From: JAVBLV01 sp031553195
GTDB lineage: Bacteria > Bacteroidota > Bacteroidia > Bacteroidales > P3
Assembly (NCBI GenBank): GCA_031553195.1
Contig: JAVBLV010000087.1
Location: 1-9,632 of the forward strand
Direction of reading: 5' to 3'
DNA: 9,632 nt
The position numbers and the translations under genes are program-made. How positions within the stretch are numbered: the first letter of the stretch is position 1; every line of letters begins with the position of its first letter. The notes beneath the pieces are model-generated. The model was given only the letters and a program-made list of their open reading frames with translations. It was not told the DNA's origin and did no database searches. Below, piece after piece: positions 1 through 5,282 of the stretch.

Positions 1-123
1 ACGATGAATTACAATGCTTTACTAATCCAGCGAATTTATCGCATGTTTGGGCTAAAGCCAAACATGATTAAAAATAACCAAAACCTCAAAGAACTTATTT
101 ATTTCGGAACTAAAGCCGTTTAA
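1..123 (+). CDS. 3' end of an unidentified gene (partial)
   Basis: The frame starting at base 1 is open from the window edge to a TAA at 121-123, giving at least 40 residues (TMNYNALLIQRIYRMFGLKP followed by a Lys/Asn-rich tail ending in KAV). Because it is open across the edge it is probably the C-terminus of a larger protein. An ATG at base 4 could start a 39-residue peptide, but no ribosome binding site can be judged so close to the edge. I do not recognise the family. It converges on the minus-strand outer-membrane gene, with only 23 bases between the two stops. No terminator-like hairpin is evident in that gap. Confidence 0.4.
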   Translation, partial: TMNYNALLIQRIYRMFGLKPNMIKNNQNLKELIYFGTKAV

Positions 124-146
124 TTTTTAACGGACTATTGACAATA

Positions 147-647
147 TTAAAAATTATATATAAACCCGATTTTGATATCGGAGAAATCAAACCCTAACCG
201 TAAATATTTTTTGGAATCATCCGGCTGGTAGTAACCCAAGAAGCCTATTTTGGATAATAAGCTACAATGTTCCGTTAATTTTATTTCCAGGCCGGGTATT
301 ATTCCTGCTTTTATTCCCCAAACAGCCTCGTCGTCGCCTTCGTTAAAAGTTCCGGTAAGGCCGAAAGCCACATCTGTAAAAAAACACACTTGTCCTGTGC
401 CGAATAAATGCCGGTAATAAGGCGACAAAGTCAATATTCTTCTGTAATCTTTTACGTAAGTATATAGGACCTCAAATCCGAGTGCGTTTTTGGGGCTTAC
501 ATGAAACCCAAATTCTGTTCCTATACCCAGTTTTAATTCTTTGCTCTCAAACTCATTCTGAAAATTGAAAGTTCCGGACATATATACTTGAGAATAAGAG
601 GCGAAACTTATAATACACAACGTAATTATTAATAATATTTTTTTCAT
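147..647 (-). CDS. small outer-membrane beta-barrel-like protein
   Basis: The protein has 166 residues. Residues 1-19 (MKKILLIITLCIISFASYS, then Q) form a signal peptide of the usual Bacteroidota kind. The mature part is rich in alternating short strands with aromatic girdles, for example LGIGTEFGFHVSPKNALGFE, YYRHLF and LRLGFDFSDIKIGFIYNF, and it ends in a terminal Phe, the classic signal for outer-membrane barrel assembly. The size fits a six-to-eight-strand barrel of the porin-like/OMP_b-brl superfamily. The specific function is unknown; such proteins are usually structural or adhesive. It lies 88 bases downstream of the Cys-repeat gene on the same strand, so it could be co-transcribed, but the gap is long enough for its own promoter, and I found no clean one. 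The ribosome binding site is AT-rich and weak, as is common in this phylum. Confidence 0.7.
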   Translation of the reverse strand: MKKILLIITLCIISFASYSQVYMSGTFNFQNEFESKELKLGIGTEFGFHVSPKNALGFEVLYTYVKDYRRILTLSPYYRHLFGTGQVCFFTDVAFGLTGTFNEGDDEAVWGIKAGIIPGLEIKLTEHCSLLSKIGFLGYYQPDDSKKYLRLGFDFSDIKIGFIYNF

Positions 648-735
648 GTACTTAATTTATTATGTTATTGATTTTAAATATTAATTATCAAAGAAGATAA
701 TAGCTATTTTAAGTTCATAAAGTTTTCATAGGATT

Positions 736-1158
736 TTACACCTTAGAAACAGACCAACACCCATTTTTACAGGTGGTTACGCAAGCGCCAGTACAGCTGC
801 TTGAGCATGTCCCCGTACAATTATTGCCACAAGTACTTTTACAAGTCCCTAAACATGTTGAACTACAATTGCCCTTACAAGAACTGGTGCAGGCGCTTTT
901 GCAACTTCCCGTACAACTAGAATCACATTCGCCCGTACAATTATTGCCGCAGGTTGATGAAGATCCATTACTTGACGAAGAACCGCCTTTATACCGTCCT
1001 TTTGTTAATTCATCATTATCAAATTCATCATAACCACCATTTTTGTCGCATGATGTAAGTAAATTACCAAAAGCCATTACGCCAATAATTGGCAAAACGC
1101 TTTTTGCTGCTTTCTTGAAAAATTCACGCCTTGATTGAAGGTTTTCTTTTTTGTTCAT
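736..1158 (-). CDS. Tat-signal lipoprotein with Cys-X3 repeat array; probable radical-SAM RiPP precursor
   Basis: The protein has 140 residues. The N-terminus has a twin-arginine motif (SRREFFKKA, R10 R11), a hydrophobic stretch (residues 21-34) and a lipobox, L34-T-S-C37, so it should be exported folded or modified by Tat and lipidated at C37. An acidic and then Ser/Gly-rich linker (38-69) leads to a strictly periodic array: 17 cysteines, each four residues apart, from C70 to C134, then a short tail, WSVSKV. This matches the family annotated as Cys-Xaa-Xaa-Xaa repeat radical SAM target proteins, whose known members are crosslinked or otherwise modified by CXXX-repeat radical SAM maturases. 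No such maturase is encoded in this window. The start at 1158 is supported by an upstream AAGG motif and a promoter at 1228-1259. A metal-binding lipoprotein is the main alternative. Confidence 0.8.
   Translation of the reverse strand: MNKKENLQSRREFFKKAAKSVLPIIGVMAFGNLLTSCDKNGGYDEFDNDELTKGRYKGGSSSSNGSSSTCGNNCTGECDSSCTGSCKSACTSSCKGNCSSTCLGTCKSTCGNNCTGTCSSSCTGACVTTCKNGCWSVSKV
757..951 (-). repeat. Cys-X3 coding repeat array with internal 120-bp duplication
   Basis: These bases encode residues 70-134 of the Cys-repeat lipoprotein: 16 consecutive CXXX units plus a final Cys. A larger period is visible. CGNNCTGxCxSSCTGxC occurs at residues 70-86 (bases 901-951) and again at 110-126 (bases 781-831), with 14 of 17 residues identical and an offset of exactly 40 codons. 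Near-identical DNA (CCCGTACAATTATTGCC, at 812-828 and 932-948) accompanies it. This indicates growth of the array by tandem duplication of about ten CXXX units. Confidence 0.85.
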
Positions 1159-1227
1159 AATAATACCTTATTTTGCTGTATTTGAATAATATGGAATACT
1201 TTTGTATTAGATGATTATTTTTATTTG

Positions 1228-1259
1228 CAAAATTAGTTTGTAAATAAAAATTAATCAAA
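1228..1259 (-). promoter_or_regulatory. Bacteroides-type promoter for the Cys-repeat gene
   Basis: On the minus strand, TTTG (1259-1256), 20 bases, then TAATTTTG (1235-1228) exactly fits the Bacteroidota primary-sigma consensus TTTG-N19-21-TAnnTTTG. Transcription would start near 1222 and give a leader of roughly 60-65 bases before the ATG at 1158. Confidence 0.7.
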
Positions 1260-1268
1260 TAATTATAA

Positions 1269-1292
1269 GGTATATACCACCTCAAAGCGAGG
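1269..1292. promoter_or_regulatory. palindrome GGTATATACC plus small hairpin, possible operator
   Basis: GGTATATACC at 1269-1278 is a perfect 10-bp palindrome. It is followed directly by CCTC-AAAGC-GAGG (1280-1292), a four-base-pair stem. It sits between the HTH gene stop and the precursor gene, 10 bases upstream of that gene's -33 element. TATATACC recurs at 1608-1615 in front of the HTH gene. An operator for the HTH protein is plausible but unproven, and the hairpin is too weak to be called a terminator. Confidence 0.3.
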
Positions 1293-1318
1293 CAAAAAGA
1301 ACAAGATTATGCGGTAAA

Positions 1319-1564
1319 TTATTCCTTGTTTTGGGGTTCGTTTACTTTCGATTTTTGAAGAGCTTCGGAATAGCAGGAAAAGAAATCAAAATCCAATACA
1401 GTAGAAATGTGGAATAGTAATTTGGTGTCAATAGAATTTTTTTTCAACAATTTGCAAAAATTGCTGCGATCGCAATAGGTTTTCCGCGCCAACCATGCGG
1501 CGGAACGGTCAGCTTCGTCTAATTTGTTACGGATTAATTCGCCAATATGTATTTTTTCACTCAT
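1319..1564 (-). CDS. small HTH (XRE-like) DNA-binding protein
   Basis: The protein has 81 residues. Residues 4-60 (IHIGELIRNKLDEADRSAAW, then a segment containing DRSNFCKLLKKNSIDTKLL) match the pattern of short Bacteroidota XRE-family regulators: an N-terminal helix with the IGELI motif, then AWLARKTYCDRSNFCKLL as helix-turn-helix, followed by SIDTKLLFHISTVLDFDFF. The C-terminus is short and charged, with no second domain for ligand or partner. It is read toward the Cys-repeat precursor, with 160 bases between them, and could regulate it or itself. The start at 1564 keeps the conserved N-terminal helix, and the upstream promoter at 1688-1718 gives a leader of about 120 bases. It could also belong to the mobile element whose integrase lies on the other side of the non-coding stretch. 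Confidence 0.75.
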   Translation of the reverse strand: MSEKIHIGELIRNKLDEADRSAAWLARKTYCDRSNFCKLLKKNSIDTKLLFHISTVLDFDFFSCYSEALQKSKVNEPQNKE

Positions 1565-1687
1565 AATAGGTAGTTTATTTGAGCTATAAAAAGTATTGAA
1601 TCTATCATATATACCTACTTATTTTTCATGTTCTCAAATCTTATTAAAGATTTTGCAGATATTTTCGTTTATCATTTTTAAAGGGTG

Positions 1688-1718
1688 CAAAATTATATCG
1701 CAAAAAAATATAAATCAA
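1688..1718 (-). promoter_or_regulatory. Bacteroides-type promoter for the HTH gene
   Basis: On the minus strand, TTG (1718-1716), 20 bases, then TAATTTTG (1695-1688) fits the Bacteroidota consensus. The predicted start is near 1682. The leader carries a 7-bp AT-rich hairpin (AAATCTT 1636-1642 with AAGATTT 1647-1653). Confidence 0.5.
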
Positions 1719-1744
1719 GATATTATGTTGCAAAAAACGCCTAT

Positions 1745-1793
1745 AGAAGAAGTGTAAATCACCTTGTTTTGTGGTAATTTATACCCGTCTTCT
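1745..1793. repeat. imperfect inverted repeat (hairpin), 17 base pairs
   Basis: AGAAGA (1745-1750) pairs with TCTTCT (1788-1793). After a 1x3 internal loop, GTGTAAAT (1752-1759) pairs with ATTTATAC (1777-1784) with one G-T pair. After one mismatch, ACC (1761-1763) pairs with GGT (1773-1775), leaving a 9-base loop. It lies between the divergent HTH promoter and the structured element. It could be a bidirectional terminator, an element end or an operator; nothing decides between these. Confidence 0.45.
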
Positions 1794-1825
1794 TTGTGGT
1801 TATCAAATCTATCTATCTGTATTTG
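1793..1825 (+). promoter_or_regulatory. candidate + strand promoter before the structured element
   Basis: TTTG (1793-1796), 21 bases, then TGTATTTG (1818-1825) has one mismatch to TAnnTTTG. The predicted start, near 1831, falls just before the alternative pairing arm at 1838. It would transcribe the 116-base inverted repeat and possibly the integrase remnant. Confidence 0.35.
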
Positions 1826-1859
1826 AGTAATAAAAAAACGTGGAACTTTACCTTTATTT

Positions 1860-1975
1860 GCTTATTGAGGTCTACCATAACCTTGCAACCAAATAAATGA
1901 GTAAAGCCCACGTATTTCTACGTGAGCGTCCTCGCTTTACTCTTGGTTGCTTTTAAAATGGTAGTTTCAATAAGC
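1860..1975. repeat. 116-base multi-segment inverted repeat (structured DNA or RNA element)
   Basis: Four nested arms pair in order: GCTTATTGA (1860-1868) with TCAATAAGC (1967-1975); CTACCAT (1872-1878) with ATGGTAG (1958-1964); GCAACCAA (1885-1892) with TTGGTTGC (1943-1950); GAGTAAAGC (1899-1907) with GCTTTACTC (1934-1942). Inside is an apex hairpin, CACGTA-TTTC-TACGTG (1909-1924). That makes 39 perfect base pairs with small internal loops and a one-sided 6-base bulge at 1893-1898. An upstream segment, ACGTGG..CTTTAC (1838-1851), can pair instead with GTAAAG.CCACGT (1901-1913), competing with the inner arms. No open frame explains the region. Candidates are a structured leader or small RNA, a recombination or transfer site folded as single-stranded DNA, or a miniature mobile repeat. 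Confidence 0.7.
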
Positions 1976-2078
1976 AAGAACAAAAGCTTACGCATTTTAT
2001 ACCAAAATTCCCAAAATTTACTTCTAATACATAAATTATTAATTATCAATAAATAATAACTAAAAACAAATCTAACAA

Positions 2079-2131
2079 TTTACCGATATTTCATTGTTTT
2101 TACCGAAAAATACCGTATCTCTGCAAGAGAT
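2079..2131 (+). promoter_or_regulatory. phased TACCG repeats and short palindrome before the integrase
   Basis: TTTACCGA occurs at 2079-2086 and 2099-2106, and TACCG occurs again at 2111-2115, so the TACCG cores begin at 2081, 2101 and 2111, spaced 20 and 10 bases, on the same face of the helix. ATCTCT-GCA-AGAGAT (2117-2131) follows, a perfect 6-bp palindrome. The rest of 1976-2148 is AT-rich with no gene. Recombinase arm-type sites or a repressor operator are possible. Confidence 0.35.
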
Positions 2132-2148
2132 TTGCAAGATAAAAAACG

Positions 2149-2928
2149 ATGAAAACGCCAATATTCAAAACAAAATGCACCGTAAGGTTGCAAAAATCAT
2201 TGACCAGCGAACGCGACTTTTATTTATTTGTAGAGGCTTATCCTGTTTTTGAAAACGACAGTACAAAGCCCAAACGCAAAGCCACTTTTTTAAACAGGGT
2301 TGTCAGTTCCGTAGTTTGGGACACCAAGAAAAGCACACGCGGCGGCAACCACCAACCTAAGCGTAATGTTGAGGGAGTAATACAATGCCGAAGCAAGCAC
2401 GACCAACAAAGCGCGTTGTTTGCCGCTCAAGTCTGTTCGGCGATGCAAGACGAATACAACAAAAAAGCCCTTTTCCCCGAACAGTACAAAGAACAGCAGG
2501 AACAATACGCCCGTGAGCAAATCCAAGTACTGCCCTACATTCAGGAAGTAATCAAAAAAAGTCAGGCAACACTAACGAGTGGCACCATGCTCGTATGGGC
2601 TAATTTCCTGAACAAATATCAAAAGTTTGAGGGTAAAGACAGGCTGAATTTCGGACAGATGAACAAATCAAAAATCGAAGAATTTACCGCGTTTATTGCA
2701 AACTATAAAGGTAAAAAAGTAGAAAAACTCGCCGCCAACTCTCAAAGGGTAATAATCAGATGTTTTCAAGCCGTATTAAATGAGGCATGGAAAGATGAGA
2801 TAATCACGTTCAACCCCAATCATTCTATAGAAATCCCCAAGGGCGACCAAAAGCAAAAACAGTTTCTTACATTGCCCGAATTACAAGCACTCAATATATT
2901 TCGTTTAAAAATTGTAACTTTGCGCTAA
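2149..2928 (+). pseudogene. truncated tyrosine recombinase (integrase), N-terminal and core-binding domains only
   Basis: The open frame has 259 residues; full members of this Bacteroidota integrase family usually run to about 400 or more. Residues 1-110 resemble the N-terminal arm-binding region (KCTVRLQKSLTSERDFYLFV), and residues 120-230 resemble the SAM-like core-binding domain (LTSGTMLVWANFLNKYQKFE, SQRVIIRCFQAVLNEAWKDEI, FNPNHSIEIPKGDQKQKQFLT). LTLPELQAL (241-249) is the usual first helix of the catalytic domain. The sequence then changes abruptly to NIFRLKIVTLR and a stop. The Arg, Lys, His-x-x-Arg and Tyr active-site residues are all absent, so it cannot recombine DNA, although a DNA-binding fragment could be made. 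The break lies near 2890-2912, next to GTAACTTTGC. The upstream phased repeats and structured element may be its original sites. Confidence 0.8.
2914..2923 (+). promoter_or_regulatory. GTAACTTTGC: -7 promoter element and CTnDOT-type core match
   Basis: TAACTTTG (2915-2922) is a perfect Bacteroidota -7 element 57 bases before the sigma factor start, although no good -33 TTTG lies 19-21 bases upstream. The full ten bases also match GTANNTTTGC, the core described for CTnDOT/IntDOT attachment sites, which are known to resemble promoters. It marks the point where the integrase homology has already ended. Confidence 0.5.
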
Positions 2929-2978
2929 TAGCATTAAAAACTATAAATATTTAAAATTCAGTCATTCAGAACCTACTA

Positions 2979-3536
2979 ATGACAAAAAACAAACCTACAC
3001 TCCCTCTTTCCGATGAGGAATTGGTTGACGGTATGCTGAACAACGATGAATCCATTATCCGGCACTTCTTGTTCGAACGCTGTACGCCCATGTTCGTCTA
3101 TATTATTAGAAATATTTTCAATTATCAAGCAGATAAGGATGAGTTAATTAACGAACTCTATCTTTATCTTAGAGAAAACGATTGGTATAAACTTCGTCAG
3201 TTTGATTATCGGAGTAAGCTAACCACCTGGCTTTCGGTAGTCGCTATCCGTTTTTTTTATAAAAAAAGAGACGAATTGATAGAAAACAATGCTGATTCGA
3301 CTCTATATATAGAGGAAAGTCATAACCCGTATATGCAATTAATAGACAAAATGGATGTTGCTTCATTGCTGAAACGAATGACCAATGAACGTTATGGCTA
3401 TGTCATTCAAAAATTAATATTAGAGGAACAAGAGCCACAGCAGCTGGCTGATGAGATGGGCATAACAGTGGATAATTTGTATAATGTAAAGCGGAGGGCT
3501 TTGCAGCAATTGATAGATATAGTCAGAAAAAAGTAA
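2979..3536 (+). CDS. ECF-like RNA polymerase sigma factor
   Basis: The protein has 185 residues, the usual ECF length. Region 2 spans about residues 26-97: FLFERCTPMFVYIIRNIF, then the DELINELYLYLRE helix, then FDYRSKLTTWLSVVAIRFFY, which has the FDxRSKLxTWL signature of regions 2.3-2.4 (W84). Region 4 spans about 138-182 with a helix-turn-helix at QEPQQLADEMGITVDNLYNV, followed by KRRALQQL, for -35-type recognition. It should direct RNA polymerase to a specific promoter set, possibly its own operon, a common ECF arrangement. No anti-sigma gene is recognisable nearby. The neighbouring metalloprotease or zinc-ribbon proteins might take that role, which is inference. It is the first gene of the operon, 15 bases before the next gene, with a -7 element at 2915-2922. 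The sigma family is clear; the subfamily is not. Confidence 0.85.
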   Translation: MTKNKPTLPLSDEELVDGMLNNDESIIRHFLFERCTPMFVYIIRNIFNYQADKDELINELYLYLRENDWYKLRQFDYRSKLTTWLSVVAIRFFYKKRDELIENNADSTLYIEESHNPYMQLIDKMDVASLLKRMTNERYGYVIQKLILEEQEPQQLADEMGITVDNLYNVKRRALQQLIDIVRKK

Positions 3537-3551
3537 TAAAAAACCGAATTT

Positions 3552-4433
3552 ATGATACGGCCTACCGATTATATTCACCCCGAAGACGAAACTGCTCGCC
3601 GGAATATGGAAGCTATTCCCGGTTTTGCAGCAGCCATGAAACTGTTTATGCGTTATTATAGCGAACAATTGGTGCATGGACTGAGTATGGCAAATAAAAT
3701 CCGCCTATCGCCTACGCAATTACCTGGAATTTATAAGAAGTTGCCCCCAATCTGTCAAAAACTCTCTATTGCCGAGCCTGAGTTTTATTTGGAAATGAAT
3801 CCTATGCCCAATGCTTATGCCATGGGAGATACCCGTACGATGGTAACCGTAACTTCGGGTTTGCTGGAATATCTAACGGATGAGGAGGTTTCTTCGGTAT
3901 TGGCGCATGAATGCGGACACATTGCCTGCCGTCACATGCTGTATCATTCATTGGCGCAAGTGCTGTTTCAACAAATAAATAATTTGGGTATTTTGGGCAA
4001 CGCCATAATGCCTGTGTATTGGGCATTGCAATATTGGAGCCGCCGTAGTGAGCTTTCTGCTGATAGGGCTGCGGCAGTCGCTTTAGGAAGTGTAGAAAAA
4101 GTGGTGGAAGTTCAAATCCGATTGGCAGGAGGACCCAAATCTGTGACACAGGAGGTAAATATTGACGAGTTTATCAAGCAAGCCGATTACTACGATAGTT
4201 TGCAAAATAGCACTTGGGATAGACTACTGCAAAGCTATGCCATCTTGGAGGCTACTCATCCGTATGCCGCTATTCGTGTGAGGGAAATCTTACGGTGGGG
4301 GAAAACCGAACATTGCCAACGCTTATTGAAGAATGTGCAACTTTACGAAAACGGATGCCTTTGCCGAAGCTGCCAACAAGAAATTCAAAAATCCTGGCAG
4401 TTTTGTAAACATTGCGGAACAAAATTGAAATAA
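3552..4433 (+). CDS. M48-family metalloprotease with C-terminal zinc ribbon
   Basis: The protein has 293 residues. The catalytic core carries NAYAMG (87-92), the zinc motif HECGH (H119, E120, H123) and the distal ligand in RRSELSADR (E167, the M48 ExxAD pattern); THPYAAIRVREI (235-246) matches the conserved histidine region near the domain end. All expected catalytic residues are present, so it is probably an active peptidase. Unlike HtpX or Ste24 it has no clear membrane helix; only 134-162 is moderately hydrophobic. It also lacks a signal peptide, so it should be cytoplasmic or peripheral. The C-terminus adds a zinc ribbon: CRSC (271-274) with CKHC (285-288). The gene two places downstream ends in the same kind of ribbon. 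The gaps to its neighbours are 15 and 22 bases. The substrate is unknown; the sigma factor or an operon partner is a reasonable guess. Confidence 0.85.
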   Translation: MIRPTDYIHPEDETARRNMEAIPGFAAAMKLFMRYYSEQLVHGLSMANKIRLSPTQLPGIYKKLPPICQKLSIAEPEFYLEMNPMPNAYAMGDTRTMVTVTSGLLEYLTDEEVSSVLAHECGHIACRHMLYHSLAQVLFQQINNLGILGNAIMPVYWALQYWSRRSELSADRAAAVALGSVEKVVEVQIRLAGGPKSVTQEVNIDEFIKQADYYDSLQNSTWDRLLQSYAILEATHPYAAIRVREILRWGKTEHCQRLLKNVQLYENGCLCRSCQQEIQKSWQFCKHCGTKLK

Positions 4434-4455
4434 TAACCCCTAAAAAATACGATAT

Positions 4456-4713
4456 ATGTTATTTGATAAAAACGGAATATTTCGCTTGGACGAGCTGATG
4501 ACCGAACGCCCAACCTTCCAAAAAATCATGGAAGACAAAATAGTAACCAATGAAGAAGTTACAACTCAGGCAAATTTGGTATTGAGTTTATTGAAAGACA
4601 TGGAGCAGACATTTTCCGGTGAACAATTGGCAAAAGTAGAGGAATTGTTAGCCGAATTTGGGGTGTTGTCCGCTGTCTATCAATACAAACAAATTCAGGA
4701 TATTCATCAATAA
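4456..4713 (+). CDS. 85-residue protein of unknown function
   Basis: The protein is small, acidic and mostly helical. It begins MLFDKNGIFRLDELM and continues with KIMEDKIVTNEEVTTQANLV, LSLLKDMEQTFSGEQLAKVE and a final ELLAEFGVLSAVYQYKQIQD. It has no cysteines, signal peptide or membrane segment, so it should be cytoplasmic. I do not recognise a named domain. The amphipathic helices suggest a protein-protein adaptor or regulatory subunit. The codon pattern and tight spacing (22 bases after the protease, 16 before the zinc-ribbon gene) support a real gene. It is a candidate partner or inhibitor of the protease, or a stand-in for a missing anti-sigma factor; both are inference from position only. 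Confidence 0.65.
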   Translation: MLFDKNGIFRLDELMTERPTFQKIMEDKIVTNEEVTTQANLVLSLLKDMEQTFSGEQLAKVEELLAEFGVLSAVYQYKQIQDIHQ

Positions 4714-4729
4714 AAGTAAATCAATTGAT

Positions 4730-5242
4730 ATGGGAACCTTTAAATCATCCAGAACATTTTTTGCTTCGCCAACGCTGATCCCGGCGATAGCGCGAGATAT
4801 TGCTGCCTCATTTTCCAACGAAGGTTATCAGGTGCAGTCCGACAATCTGATTAGTGGCGGTTGCGATATTTCCGTTACCAAGGGCGGCATGTTCAAAGCC
4901 GTGCTGGGCATGAAAACTGCGTTGAAAATCAATATTCATTCCACAGAAAATGCCATACAAATAGATGCAGGCGTGGGAATCTTCGGGCAACAGGCAATAC
5001 CTACTGCAGCCACTCTATTTATTTTTTGGCCCATCTTGATTACTCAAATATGGGGTATGGTGGAACAATCCAAACTCGACGACAAAGCTATTGCCATTGC
5101 GGCGGAAACCATTGCAAGGGAAGCAACACATTCAACGCAACAGGCTTCTTCAAACGCATCTGCTTCCAAGTTTTGCACGCAATGCGGGAAGGTTTTGGCA
5201 GAAGATGCGGTGTTTTGTAGTGGGTGCGGGGGAAAAATGTAA
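4730..5242 (+). CDS. zinc-ribbon protein with central hydrophobic segment
   Basis: The protein has 170 residues with the start at 4730, preferred over an in-frame ATG at 4658 that overlaps the previous gene and would add an unconserved-looking basic leader. Residues 1-85 form an alpha/beta-like domain (IARDIAASFSNEGYQVQSDN, CDISVTKGGMFKAVLGMKTA). Residues 84-110 (containing FGQQAIPTAATLFIFWPILI and TQIWGM) are hydrophobic and could sit in or on the membrane. SKLDDKAIAIAAETI forms a helix, then a Ser/Ala-rich linker leads to a zinc ribbon with CTQC (149-152) and CSGC (163-166). I recall bacterial zinc-ribbon proteins with a similar GGxxKAVLGMKTALKI block, but no named function. The ribbon echoes the one on the M48 protease two genes upstream, which suggests a common partner or a shared tag for recognition. 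Confidence 0.75.
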   Translation: MGTFKSSRTFFASPTLIPAIARDIAASFSNEGYQVQSDNLISGGCDISVTKGGMFKAVLGMKTALKINIHSTENAIQIDAGVGIFGQQAIPTAATLFIFWPILITQIWGMVEQSKLDDKAIAIAAETIAREATHSTQQASSNASASKFCTQCGKVLAEDAVFCSGCGGKM

Positions 5243-5282
5243 AATAATTAAATCATATAACATTTCTAATAAAGCAGAAATC

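Noticed and set aside
684..701. ATTATC-AAAGAA-GATAAT hairpin after the Cys-repeat gene
   Set aside because: Six AT-rich pairs without a convincing T-run; too weak to call a terminator.
757..951. CRISPR-like periodic repeats
   Set aside because: The 12-base period is in-frame coding repeat of the CXXX array, with no spacers.
773..1033. 86-residue + strand open frame with repeated QLPVQL-like sequence
   Set aside because: It is the antisense shadow of the Cys-repeat gene; its repeats simply mirror the CXXX codons, and the minus strand has a promoter, ribosome binding site and export signal.
1860..1975. Integron attC site or tRNA-like fold
   Set aside because: The GTTRRRY/RYYYAAC end boxes of attC are absent and no cloverleaf with an anticodon arm can be drawn.
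2956..2969. ATTCAG direct repeat before the sigma factor gene
   Set aside because: Two six-base copies two bases apart in AT-rich leader DNA are compatible with chance.
4658..4729. Upstream ATG extending the zinc-ribbon protein by 24 residues
   Set aside because: It would overlap the preceding gene by 56 bases and adds a leader unlike the rest; the ATG at 4730 gives ordinary 16-base spacing.
4861..5220. 119-residue + strand open frame
   Set aside because: It is an alternative frame lying wholly inside the zinc-ribbon gene, with composition typical of a shadow.
5091..5282. Upstream start for the Sel1-repeat protein
   Set aside because: It would bury the clear signal peptide at 5283 behind 64 residues read out of frame through the zinc-ribbon gene.
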